Below are positions 11,618 to 24,200 of a stretch of DNA of 64,000 bases, in pieces. Source of the stretch: Valencia hispanica (lineage: Eukaryota; Chordata; Actinopteri; Cyprinodontiformes; Valenciidae). How positions within the stretch are numbered: position 1 is the first letter of the stretch; the number at the start of each line of letters is the position of its first letter. The translations under genes and the position numbers were made by a program. The notes under the pieces are model-generated. The model made no database searches. It had not been told where the DNA came from and worked only from the letters and a program-made list of their open reading frames with translations. The DNA lies in NCBI GenBank assembly GCA_963556495.2, contig OY747703.1:57196796-57260795 (forward strand). The letters run 5' to 3'.

Positions 11618-13835
11618 GTGTATACGGAAAAAAGAATAATTAGTCTTTCAATAGATCTAGTTTACAGCTTTTCATTTTTAATTGGATAAGAAAGAACTCA
11701 TTACCCAGGGCAGTACCAACAGCAGAAATATGTGCATGTAATAAATAGTTCTGTTATGAGAGTGGGGGGAAGTGCAGGTTTACAGTAATAAAGCATGTTA
11801 AGACATGCGGTTTGGGAATGTTCCCAAATAACAAAAACCTCAAACATTAGTGCTTTCTTTATAGATCGTTTTTTACTTTGCCAGTTTGGTCTTGTAATTG
11901 AAAAATGAATTTTTAGTAATCTGATCTTCTACACCCAATGCCCCCTCCAGGATTTCCTGTTTAAAAGTGACTTTGATAACATCTGATGGGTTATTTTTCT
12001 CTCCTTTCTGTGCTTTTAGGTCATTTTTCTCTCAGCTCAGGTGGGTCAGGTGGAAAAGTTTCAACAGGAGGCTCAGAGGGTACGAGCAGCTCAGTTCTGA
12101 TCAAATCCAGCAGCTCCCATCGCAGTGGATCTGGAGCCGGTCTTGACTCCAGCAGCATCCGTGTCACCACTGTAGGAAGTTCCTCTGCTCCATCCTCAGG
12201 TGGGGGGTTAGTGGTATCAGGGGCCGCTGCGGCCTCGGGTAAAGGACGGGGGTCTAAAGAGGCGGGAGGAGGAGGATCCTCCAGCATGTCCTACAGTTTT
12301 GGAAGTGGTGGCAGAGAAGGAAAAACAGAAGGGGGTCTAGGTGCTGTGACAGTTTCCACAGTGAGCAAAACCAGCTACTCCTCAGGAGGGTCCAGGGAAG
12401 GGAAGAAGGGCTCATCATCTGCTGCCATCGCTTACTCACCTCCTACGAAGGAGAGGAAGAGTGTGACCACCATGGCGGCTGCTCTGTCAGACGTCTTTGA
12501 CGGTTAGTCACAAATCACATGTCCTGCTGTTCACAGTTTCAATGCAACGCAAGTTTTCATATGATGATTTTTGTGCTTCAGAAAGCTCAGATTCTTCTCT
12601 GGAGTACAGAAGAAAGGAGTATGGTATGAAAATTCATGTGAATTTTCTTTGAAGCATAACTGATCTAGGTTATGCATTTTGTACTTTATAGTACTGATCT
12701 TGGTTTTATTTTGCAGGGAGTTTAAATGCAACTTCAGCTACAGCCACTAGAGGGAGAACTCAAAGCAGAGGTGCAGGACTTTTTCCCCCACACTGTTTAA
12801 AGTAATCTTTAAGTAATCAGACCTGAGGTAATGAAGAAATAATAACTTTTGTTTTGTTTTTAGAGAGTGAGATCAGAGCCAGGCTTCAAAGTGCTTCGCC
12901 TCCAGCAAGATGTGAGTACTTCATTGATTTGGATTCTCAACTTGCATAACTTATTTGGGCTTTGTTGATCAGTTTTAAAACCCGATCACCAAGGCAAGTC
13001 TGGGGTTTTGTTTCTTGCAGGGACGGAGCTGGACGACGTGAAGCGCTTGCTAAGGGGAAACTGCTCCACCAGCACCAGTCCAACCCAGTCCCCCAACAAC
13101 ACACTGCCCATCCCCAAGAAGGCCAGTGTGGAAACTAAAGCCGCATCTGAGAGCGCCACAGGTCCAATCCGTCAGCTGAACATCAACATGAATCCCTGCT
13201 AAGCTTAGAAAAGACTTCTGTCCATTAGACATCTTTTTGTGCTCTGTTTTAGACCAGTATGGCAGCATTTGGTCAGGAGATGTGAGGACTGGATATGGTT
13301 ACAACACAAACCCCAACAACTTTACCGCTACCCCCCATCTTTACCAAGCAGGTCAGTCACAGGAAACACTCAGAAATATGTTCATTTTCTGTTTTGTTTA
13401 CTGTAAAGGAAACCAAACAAGAAACTAAAAGTTTGCTTTTCCCAGAAAACAGACATTATAAACCTTACATTTTCTCAATACTTAAAGAATACCTGTGGGG
13501 TTGTTTGCTTAGTACTCAGGGATAAATTCTTGGAAGTTAAAGAGTATTTGGATACTTACTGGAATTTCTTTCTTGGTACTTATAGGGTATATTTCAGCAA
13601 TTCAACATACTCCTAAAATGGATTTTCCACAAACTTGAAAAGAGATGTTCTAATTCTTACGATGCACATTCTTGGAACTTACAGGGTGCTTTCCTCGGAT
13701 TTACAGATTACTCACAGGGTAGTTTATGTGCCAGTGCTACCAATGGAAATTAGCCTTTTGGCTATAATTATGTACATTTACACTTTCTTTGTAAATTGTC
13801 CATTAATGTACACTGTCCTACTAAAACAAATAAAG

Positions 13836-13917
<82 letters not shown>

Positions 13918-16900
13918 GAGCAGTATTTCAAAACTTACTTTGTCATAACCTACTGTGTACCTTCTTGGATGTTACACGATAATTACACTTTTAGGGTACT
14001 TTCCATACTTACAGAGTGATTTCCTATAATTTAGAGCATATTTAACTTTGACTAATGAGTTTCTTACAGTGTACTTCACAAATATGACACAGTACTTTCC
14101 TGAAATTTACTGAGAACTTATAGGGTACTTTCTTGCAAGTTGAGGGGTTACTTTTCTTGAGGGTACAATCTTGTAAATTGCATGGACTTCAGGGGAGCAT
14201 CCTTGTAATTACAAGGTATTTTTTAACATGGTAGACATGGTAAACATTCTAGAGTTTGTTGAGCTGAAACTTAGATATTACAGACAGAGAACTTTGTTGT
14301 AGCTCAAAGAGTAAATTCTCTTCCATATCTTAGAGGGAGCTTTCCAGAACGTACAAGGTACTGTGTTGGGATTTTCAGGATAATTACATCATACTATCCA
14401 TGTCCTTTTGTGGTTCTTTGTGGGAATTTTCTGAGTACTATCCTGGTACTTACAGGGTATTTTTACATGGCATGGATGCCAGAAAGGAATGTGCAGGGTG
14501 CTTTTCCTGAACTTCCACAGTACGGAACGTACAGGACAATTATTTAATATTTTCAATGTATAAATTAGGGGAATTGCCCTGTTAATAACACGTGTGTCCC
14601 AGAAAAACACCTAAGTTCTCTGAATGCATTCTGTATGTACCAGTACCTTGAAAGCTCCAAGAAAGTCACGTTAGTAAATGTACAAGCTTTAATATGTAAT
14701 CATTATCAAGGGGAGAGATCAAACAAGGATACACTGATTAAAATATTTTAACATGATAAAATGTAATTCAGGTATTCTTTACTTGCAAGATTTTTAGAAG
14801 GTTGATTCCATAATAAAGATGATCAGACGTTTTATTTAAAGATTTTGCAATGGTTATTTCACAAGACCTAACAGTTTTGCATATTACAAAACAGGGTCCA
14901 GTGAGTTTGCTTTTTAACAAATAAATCCCACAATGTTCATAAAGAAAGGTAAACACAATCTGAAAGTTGAAGCAACGCTTAAAAACCGTACCGGACCCAG
15001 ATTTGTTGTTTTGTTGTAGAAATCGAAACATACATGAAAAACAATTATGGAAATGGTTGCTCAACATTGCTTCACAGTGAAATTACAGAAACACTTCCAT
15101 CTGAGCTGCTGATTTTTTAAAAAAAGTGTAAAATGATGGTTTAACTGAACAGAGCACATTCAGAACTTTGAAGGTTTGATTTTCCATCATTACCATCTGT
15201 GACAGATGGATGAACCGGTCTGTTGTGTTCTGTTAGGTACAGGAGTCCAGAACAACCTGACTCTGAGCTCTCCCTCTGTCAACGCCGGACAATCTGTCAG
15301 CAGCTCCGGTTAGCGTCTGCCTCTCGTTCTAAAGCAACAGAGACTTTCTACCATCAATGCCTTCACCTTTTTACTGGATGTTGTCTTCTGTGTCTCAGTG
15401 CCAGTATACGGTGTGCAGAATAACCTGAGCAGTCCAACAGTCCTCTCACCCACTGGTGCCAGCTCACAAATAGGTAAAGCAGTGATCCAGCAAATTGGAG
15501 CATTTTCACTATTCATGCAGTTGAAATACCATCTATACAACTCCGCTCATAATGTAAGATGTGTTTTGCTCTGCTTGCAGTTTACAGTGTGCAGAAAAAT
15601 GCCTCTGGAATAGGTGCACCCACAGGTGAGGAGGCAAACATTTTCCTCATAATTTCACTGTTCTTTTAAACTGAACATAATTTAAACAGTGTAAATAATT
15701 TTACGTCCAAGCAATCAGGTTTACTTGTTATCTTTTAAAGTTTTCTTTCTAATCAGTCCGTCTCCAGATTTTATATCTTTTAAAGTTTTGGTGCCCAAAC
15801 GGCCTGTTTTTTTTTCTGTTGGGTGAAAAAGAAAAAAACCATGACGCGGTATTGGGGCCAAAATTAAGAGTTCTTCTCTGCTGCAGGAGGCTATAACCAT
15901 TGAGAAGCCAGCAACTGATCTGACTATTGATTGGCCGGTGTTGCACCATTTTCTGCAACCATCAGATTCTGTGACTCTAGGGAGGTGCTGTTTAGCTGAT
16001 TTCTTTTGAACGAACATAGTGCCACTTTGTAATAATCATTAATGCCTTTATTAAAATCTGATATGTGGTGAACATTTTGCAAAGGGTATGGCAGGGTCAC
16101 ATGATATGGTAGGACCTGTGACCTGTTAAGAGTTGGTGACCTCTGAGCCACCGTCCTTCTGTCCCCTTGACACTCAAAAACTTTTATAACTTATCTCTGC
16201 GCACACTGTCACCTAAAAAGTTTCAACCCATCTAACACTTTTCCGAGTGATGGAGGAGACACATAATATGATAGGAACATCTCCTGTCACAATTGGTGAC
16301 ATATGGAGGAATTAGTGAAACAGCGCCACTCAGAGTCACAGAATCTGATGGTCGCAGAAAGTGGTGTAACACCGGCATCGGTAACTAAGAGGCCGGCGCT
16401 GGCGACTGAGAATTAGACCGCTCACATGTGTTAGCATTGGAGAGGCTAACAACTAGCATGGCCAGCCTGGACACCCATTAGGCTGCCTACTCCCTCTGCC
16501 GTCCATTTGCATGGATAGGTTAGCATTAGCATTGGAGCATTGGTGCATTACCGCCACCTTCTGGACTGAAGTGTGGGCGGAATAGTTTTAATCCCTTTAT
16601 TCTTAGGTAAATACCTGTTACTCTTAAAGATTAAAATATCATCTTGTAAATTATATCCCCGTAAAATCTAATTAATCCCCAACCGAACACTATTTCTGTT
16701 GCTCAGATTTAAGTATTTTCCTCTCCAGCCTATATTTATCACAATCTAACATTACATGTTCAAATCTCTCTCCCCCCCCCCCCCCCACAAAAAAAAATCA
16801 CAATTCCCTGTTTCTAGGTATGAAATCAGGTCCTCTGGATTGAATTATTTGATTGCCTAATTATTGTTATTAAATTTGATTATTATTTATTAATTACACC

Positions 16901-18225
16901 TCTGTGGAAGCGTCAACACCACCAACACTTTGCTGGTGTTTAACCTAAATTTAAAGAGTGGAGAAAGCATTCAGTTAATAAAGAAATCACTGATTTTATC
17001 CAAACTCAGACCTAACAGTTATTAAACACACTACCTGGTGCACCTGTGACAAGGTGAAAACGTCATTACATCACGCCATGTTCTCTATTTTCTATTGAGC
17101 ATTTCATGGCCGGCTGGTTAAGGCTCTCTAGAGTACTGGACACTTTAATCAGTAGCTTGTTTCTTATTTAAAGCACCACCCACTGAAGTAATAAAAATCT
17201 ACATATCAACTCTCAATAAAAGTGAAGTAACTTCTCAATATCCATATACTGCATTACTTTAATAAATACAGAAGAAGTTCACCCATTCTACGATGTCTTT
17301 AATAACTTTAAAAATGCATTTATACAGTGGTGCAAGTACACATAAGACTGGAAAAGATCAAAGATACTCCATTATAAATAATCAAATTAAACAACAATAA
17401 TTAGGCAATCATATAATTCAACCCTAATTTCATACCCAGGGACAGGGAATTGGGATTTCTTTTTTTTGGTGGGGGGGCATTTGAGCATGTAATGCTAGAT
17501 TGTGGTGTTTTAAAGCTGGGTTAGGACAGAACTAAACTGCTCCATGCTTTGATTTTTATCAACTTAGATTAATGTAATGACACATGAACAGATAATATAA
17601 TGTAATTCTCTTCGTCTGTGTTCCCTTGTTTTCCTTTGAAGTACTGTATGTTACCATGAAGGGTGCTACTGATATAACCTGCCTTGTGTTTCATAGTGAG
17701 ACCCAGCAGTCCCACCAGTTACGAGGCGTCAGGGAAAGACTTCAACTTTGGGCTGATAGAGAATCAGAACGCTCCCGTCAAAAAGGAGACGGAGCGGCTG
17801 GTCATGGCCAAAGACACCGGGAAGCAGTTTGTGTCCGCCGCACCCACCACTTATGCAGGTTTTAACTCAACCATCCCTCTGACACAGAAACCCTGAATCC
17901 ACAAATGATTGCATTCAGTTTTATTTGCATATTTGTCCGAATGTTTTCGACCAATCATCCAGCTGAGTCTAATTGCAGATTTGCTCATTGTTAATATTTG
18001 GACTTGTAGGCACTTTCTCTGAGGACTCGCTGAAGAGGGAGAAGCAGAAACTTTTATCCGGTGCAGTGGAGGAAGGAAAAGATGCCAAATGTAAGCAGAT
18101 CTTTAGATTATTAAAGTTGTCATCGTTAATTGTTATGTGAAGTAATACATTAATGTGGATTTGAAATGTTATTGCCATAGCTTCAGCCCTGAAATCTAGC
18201 ACAAAAGACAAAGCAACCTATGCAG
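10314..18225 (+). CDS. col17a1: col17a1 exons 1-14: cytoplasmic head
   Basis: Residues 1-484, the intracellular domain that in the family binds plectin, BP230 and integrin beta 4. The third exon (12020-12502) alone encodes 161 residues very rich in Ser and Gly. Exons 4-7 give the conserved run [32 protein letters not shown] and [12 protein letters not shown], then [14 protein letters not shown]. Exons 9-11 each carry a short VQNN/VQKN motif (GVQNNL, YGVQNNL, YSVQKN), like the repeated V..NN motifs of the human head. Exons 12-14 give [15 protein letters not shown] and [12 protein letters not shown]. The donor after 13161 (G|GTCCAA) is weak. Confidence 0.92.
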
Positions 18226-21200
18226 GTACCATTAATTTAGTGCTTATACAATCATGCACATTACGCTGTGTTGATATACTGGTTAGCACTTCAGTTCTAC
18301 AGAAGCTACATGCTGGACTCACACTTTCCTGTTTGTTTCCTAGAGATCCATAAAGATGAGTCGGGTTTTGGGTTCTGCTCCTGCTGCAGCTGGTGGAAGT
18401 GGCTGCTGGCCCTCGTGCTCAGCCTGCTGCTCCTCCTAGGGCTCCTCTTCGGACTCATCGTCTTGGGTAAGAAAGCAAATTCTGTGGTAAAAATCTGATT
18501 CTTTTTTTTGAGTTGGGATTTGCCTATACCCACCATCCAGGCCTTACTGCACCAGTACCTTTGGAGAACCTCCTGTGACTTCCCAAGAAGTAGTTCCTTT
18601 GGTAAAGGCCTGGGGTCTCATTTATAAAATGTTGCATAGATTCTTTACTAAAACTGTACTTAAGCTTAGCAGAAAAGAATGTACTTACGCCTAGTAAGTT
18701 TTAGATCTATTAAACTTGGGAGTAAGCACAGATGCTCGCAATTTCCTCTTTATAAACCACACTCTCCCTAGAAATGGGCTCAGGCGATTTTGGATCATAT
18801 GCCGCCTCCTTCACACACCCACTTTCTTCCATTAACTGTCAATGCAAAGGGCCTAGTGAATATGAGGTGATAAGGGATGGGTAACCATGGCAACCTGAGA
18901 GGCAGAGAAATCGTAATGTGGAGGGACGGAAAACCGTTTTATTTCAATCAATCAAACAATCAATCAACGTTTATCAAAAGGTGACCAACGTGCTTCACAT
19001 TAAAGGACAAAAATATATTTAGCAATAAGAAAATGTGTAACAAGTAAACAAGTTTTAACATAAAGTTTGACTTATATGATTACTTATTGTATCAACAATA
19101 AAATTAGAATAAAAGCAAATTAAAACAAAAACTATATCACTGCAGAACGTGATGAGTTTCAGCTCTCCTAGGTATTCAAAGCCTGACAAAAAGGAGCGTT
19201 TTAAAAAGTATAATCCATGCAAAATGTTATTTGGGGCGTCACTAATAAATGGAAGAGCTCCCTGATGCAGCAGCGTGTCTGGCATGAAAAAGAGGCAAAG
19301 AGGGAGATGGCATGCCACAGCCAGAATGTGCTGTTGGTTGTGTGTTCGTGTGTGTGTGAAGCCCTACAAGTCTGAAAATGTGGCTTAAATTCACAATTTT
19401 GCCATTTCACCGGCTACACTGCCAGTGTCCTCAGTGTCCAAACTGCGCATAAGCAATGTCCTTAGTGTGCTTAAAGTTGGGCACATTTTTCTGCCACTTT
19501 TTTTTTTTCTATAAATCCCACACTTGCCGTAGAAAGTGACTCATGTAGTTTTCAGACCCCGTTTTGTGCGTAAGCAAGCTTTATAAATGAGACCCCTGAT
19601 CACCTGACTCTTTTTCTATCTGCCTTTGTCCTGAGGCCTGGGTAAAGGATAATGTTTGGCATCCAAAGTCTGTGCAGGGGATTCTGAAATCACCTTAAGG
19701 CCTTTTGAGTCGCATTCAAACATGACCACCATAATTAGAGCAAGAAATCCACAGAACTTTAACAGACGTTGAGGCACTCAACTCCCTTCAAGAAGAAAAG
19801 GTGATATTTCATATACGGAAAGGTTGAGAATGCCAAATGTAGGTTGGGAATGAGTTGCCTTTCTGAGCTGCAGAGAACCTTGATTATCAGTTGGGGTGGA
19901 ATAGAGCTAGAGATAAATAGATAAATTGTCTGCAGGGATGTGGAAAAAAAGGAGCTTAGATGTTAAGGAGGAGCTCTGAGTATAGTTGCTGCTTCACTTC
20001 ATCCAGAGGAGCCAGTTAAGGTGGTTTGGAAGCAAGACTTGTTAGACACCTTCTTAGAGAGGTGTTACAGGTGTATTCCATTGCAAAGAGGCCAATCAAG
20101 CATCTCTACCAGGCCCGACTTGAGGATGAGGCCTTGCTCTTTCACATCTCAGCAAGGTACTGCACCATTCCTGGACCCCCTTCAGTTGTAGGTCCATAGG
20201 ATAATGGTTATGGTCATGGTTAATGGTTAGTTAGGGTGAAGCTACTAGCGTCACACAACGTGGCCCATCGACTGGAGGACACAAAACGTCACAAGCACAA
20301 GTGAGAGTCTAACTGGTGGTGGAGGTTTAGAGCTTCTGACGAGTCATGGACTGCATAAGAGGAGACCTAAGACTCCCTGGAGAGATTATATTTGCATCCC
20401 ACGGCTGCCTTGGCAAGGCTTTTGGGTCCCCCTTACATGAGCCGGAGTAACTGGAGAGAGGGAGGTCTCATTGATCTTTTTCTAACCTGTTGGGCCCATG
20501 AACCATCTCGGATTTAGATAGAAGAAGAATTAGTGGATGGAGGAATATTTTTTTGTTTTACCTTCAGTAGAAAGCTATCAGTGCAATCTCTATTTGATAA
20601 AGCAGAAAGGAAGAAAAGTTAACCCCTGATCAGGAAAGAGCTCAGCCGAGAGGAAGTTTTAGCATTGGAAAATTAACTCAAAAACAAATACATTTGCTCT
20701 TTAAGCAACCCAGTGACCTTCCTTGGTGCAACTTTTAAATGTTTGCATGCCAGGTGAGGAGGTGAGACGCCTGAAGAACCGTGTCGATGCTCTGGAAGCT
20801 ATCACTGGCACTGCGTCAGCCAGCCGCCTGTCATCTTCCTCCGGCATCAACATCATTAACCCGCTGGACTCGGCATACGTCGAAAGAACTTCTTCCGGCT
20901 CCCCCCTCACCCGCTCCGATAATTCAATCAACCTTGGGGCTACCAGGCCAGGAGAAGGCACAGGAAGTGGACCTGGGCAGGACAGCACTGCCCTGCAGAG
21001 AACCATACAGCAGCTGGTCAGGGCCGAACTACATTCGAGTGCTGTGAGAGGTGTGGGAACAAGTCACCCGGATTAAATACACACACACACAATACCAATC
21101 ATTTCTGAGTTAAAGAGCTTTTTGTTTTTTTGCAGAAACTCTTGCCTATTCTCTTAAAGGAGAAAAGGGAGAACCAGGACCCAAAGGTATTATTTCACTA

Positions 21201-24200
21201 ACCGTAATTGTATTGTTTATGTTTTATTTACATCTTCATACTGATGACTATCTCTGTACAGGTGATCCAGGGGCACTTGGACTAAAAGGTGAGGAAATAC
21301 TCTGCTAAATGTTTAGTCATTGATAAACCTGAACATAGGGTTAAAAAATTTCTCTTTTTTCAGGCGATAGCGGCTTTCCTGGCATGCCGGGTGAGAGTCT
21401 GGGCAAACTGATCTATGTTTTATCCTTCCAGAGGTAACAAATTCGACCAATCTAATCTTTTTCTTTCCCCCTCAAGGTTCTCCTGGGCAGATCGGCCACC
21501 CAGGACTGGATGGACCAAGAGGACCGAAAGGAAATCCAGGTAATGGGAACTTTAATAATTTTCTCTGTTAGGAAGGCAAGGAAAGACCTAAAAGTCTCCT
21601 TGTTTCTGCCTAGGGGAACCAGGTCCAGAAGGACCACAGGGCCAGAGGGGGCGAGAGGGACCAATGGGCCCACGGGGAGAATCCGGACCTCCTGGATTTG
21701 GAGAGAAAGGAGATAAAGGTTAAACCAGAACACATTTATTTCAAACAAGTTTAGAATGTGCTGGAAGGGCATTAAGTGTTTATTTTGATTGTGACCCTAC
21801 AGGAACTCAGGGTGAACCAGGACGACCTGGTCCTGCTGGTGCTCCTGGACCTATTGGTCCAAAAGGTGAGGACAGGATTCACATTGGAAACATATTTTAA
21901 ACCAGTTGAAACAGAAGTATTTCACAGACAGATTACTTTCATGTTTGTTTAAGGTGCTGTTGGAGAGCAGGGTATCCCTGGGGTTCCAGGTAAACAGTTG
22001 GTTTCAGTTCATTTCTTAATGTTTATGTTGATGTGATGGACAATAATTAATGGTATATATTACTGTGAACAGGTATACCTGGTCCAAAGGGATTCCAAGG
22101 TGAAGCTGGACCTTCTGGAGCCAAAGGTACAGAACTTTATTTCCGTTTGCGCTTTCAAATCACCTGGATCATACTTCAACAACAAGAGAGTTTCAGGTTA
22201 TTCTAGTGACTCATGGGGAAGTATGAAAAAGCCAGCCTCTGGTGGTGTAGGCTGGGGTCGTGTGACTTCACCTCCTGGTGCTCTATAAAGCTACAATTAA
22301 TTCTGTGTTCTCCATCCGTTGTTTGCAATGCAGGTGACCGTGGAGCACCAGGTGTTCCAGGAATTAAAGGAGATAATGGAGAAAGAGGACCACGTGGACC
22401 AGCAGGTATGTACCAACAGAGCTGGCTTCATGTCTACAGCCGGCAGTAAAGTACATAAGATCAGTTTATGTAATGTAAGTATCTTGGCTCTTGGACTGTT
22501 AGAGGGTATGTTGTTGTTTTTCGGGGAATATCATTTGAGAGGGTGCCAAAAGAGGAACTGTGTAACCATATGAGGACAAGACTGCAATAGAAATGTGTGA
22601 GGGTGGCGAGAGAAGTTTACAATTGCAGTGAGACAGTGGTGAGGTAGAAGGGACAGATTGGTTCCACGTAAAGGTGCTGTTAGTCTGAACCCCTTCTTCT
22701 TTACAGCAGAGATGGACAAATTGAGAGATTAAGTCAGGTGGGAGGCCCCCGTGGACTGTGATGTTAGCTGATGACATTGCAATCTGTAGTGAGAGTAGGG
22801 GAAAGTGGAGGAGAGCCTTGTGGGGGCAAGACACACAAATGGAAACAGGTGGAACAGTTTAGGAACCAAATGGGAAGAGTTTAACTACCTGTGGTCAACC
22901 ATCCAATGCAACAGGCAGTGCACAGGAGAGGCGAAGAAGTGCAAACAGGGTGTACTGGAGAGGAGGGTAAGGAGTGATTGGGATAGCTGCAAGAAAATGC
23001 AAGGTGCATTTGGAGCTGGTAGGGAGGAGTTGAAGAATGTTCATAGATGCAGAGAAAGATGATCTGCAAAAAGTTGGAGTGATGATCTCCAGCTGGGGTT
23101 TCTAGAAGGAAAGGTAGAATGAAGAAGATGTGGAGAGATTTTGGCAGCTAGCTACAATAAATGTTTTAACAATCTCTGGCATGATAAGTTAGGTAGGGAA
23201 CAACAATTCAACAACTATTAGCAGCAACTAACTCTGTAATGCACACAATCTGACTTTGATCAATATTAAATGAACCACATAAAACAGCACAAACATACAC
23301 ACTACAAACACCATTTTATATAACTATAAATGAAGAACACTGGTCACTCACCAGTGTTGTTAAACTCTTGAACAGAAACATGCCAATCTGTCATCTGGGC
23401 AAACTTTTCAATAACTGTACAATCCTTCAAATAATCCCCTTTAAATCTATAATCTTGAACAATGTTAAAATCCACTGGCTGGTGACGTCCCAAATATTTA
23501 ATCTCTAATTTTTGTTCAATAGGCAAAGTGGTAAATTTAGATTTCTTCCAAAAAACTACTCTACTCCTTGTTTTTGTCTTTGTAGCTAACCAGGATAACC
23601 AACATTAGATGACTGCACACTTCCATATGACAGAACGTAAGCGTGACGTGTGCTACTCCGATATTTTAATACGAGTTATGCACGACCAGCTTTCGCATGT
23701 CGTGGTTTGATAGCGAGATCTCAGCTTGAGGCCGCGACATTTGTGCCCCACGGCGGTCTGCTGAGCGCATATTGGGCATGCGCACTGTGATTTCACATGT
23801 TCATTATTCAAATAAATGTTGACGGGCCGGCCCCAATCTCCAGTGCCTTGAGAGGATTTAGCCTTCTGAGCTTGTCAGTATTCTGACAAAAACGTAGATA
23901 TTTCGACACAGATGTTTATAACAGAATCTTCTTGGTAACAGAACCGGTGTTTATATAATTTTACTCTGTAAATGACAATGCTGTTCTACTGATAAGCGTG
24001 CATAGAGCTCCACAGCGACATCTGGTGGGGCCAGGCCCAACTGGCCCCTAATGCAGAGACGCCATAGTTAACAACAACAAAAGTTTGTGACTTATTTGTG
24101 AGTATTTCTTTAGTTTTAACAGACGATAACAATAGAGTTTTGTTTTTTTTAAAGGTGAACCGGGAACTCCTGGACCTCAAGGCCCATCTGGACCAAAGGG

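Noticed and set aside
11438..11689. Open frame with alternating Ile-Tyr
   Set aside because: A by-product of the TA microsatellite in an intron.
12021..12287. Pro/Glu-rich open frame on the - strand
   Set aside because: Antisense shadow of the Ser/Gly-rich col17a1 exon.
13635..13982. Poly-Asn open frame
   Set aside because: A by-product of the TAA/AAT microsatellite.
22805..23062. 85-codon open frame as a gene
   Set aside because: It is part of a decayed RTE reverse-transcriptase region with stops in neighbouring conserved blocks.
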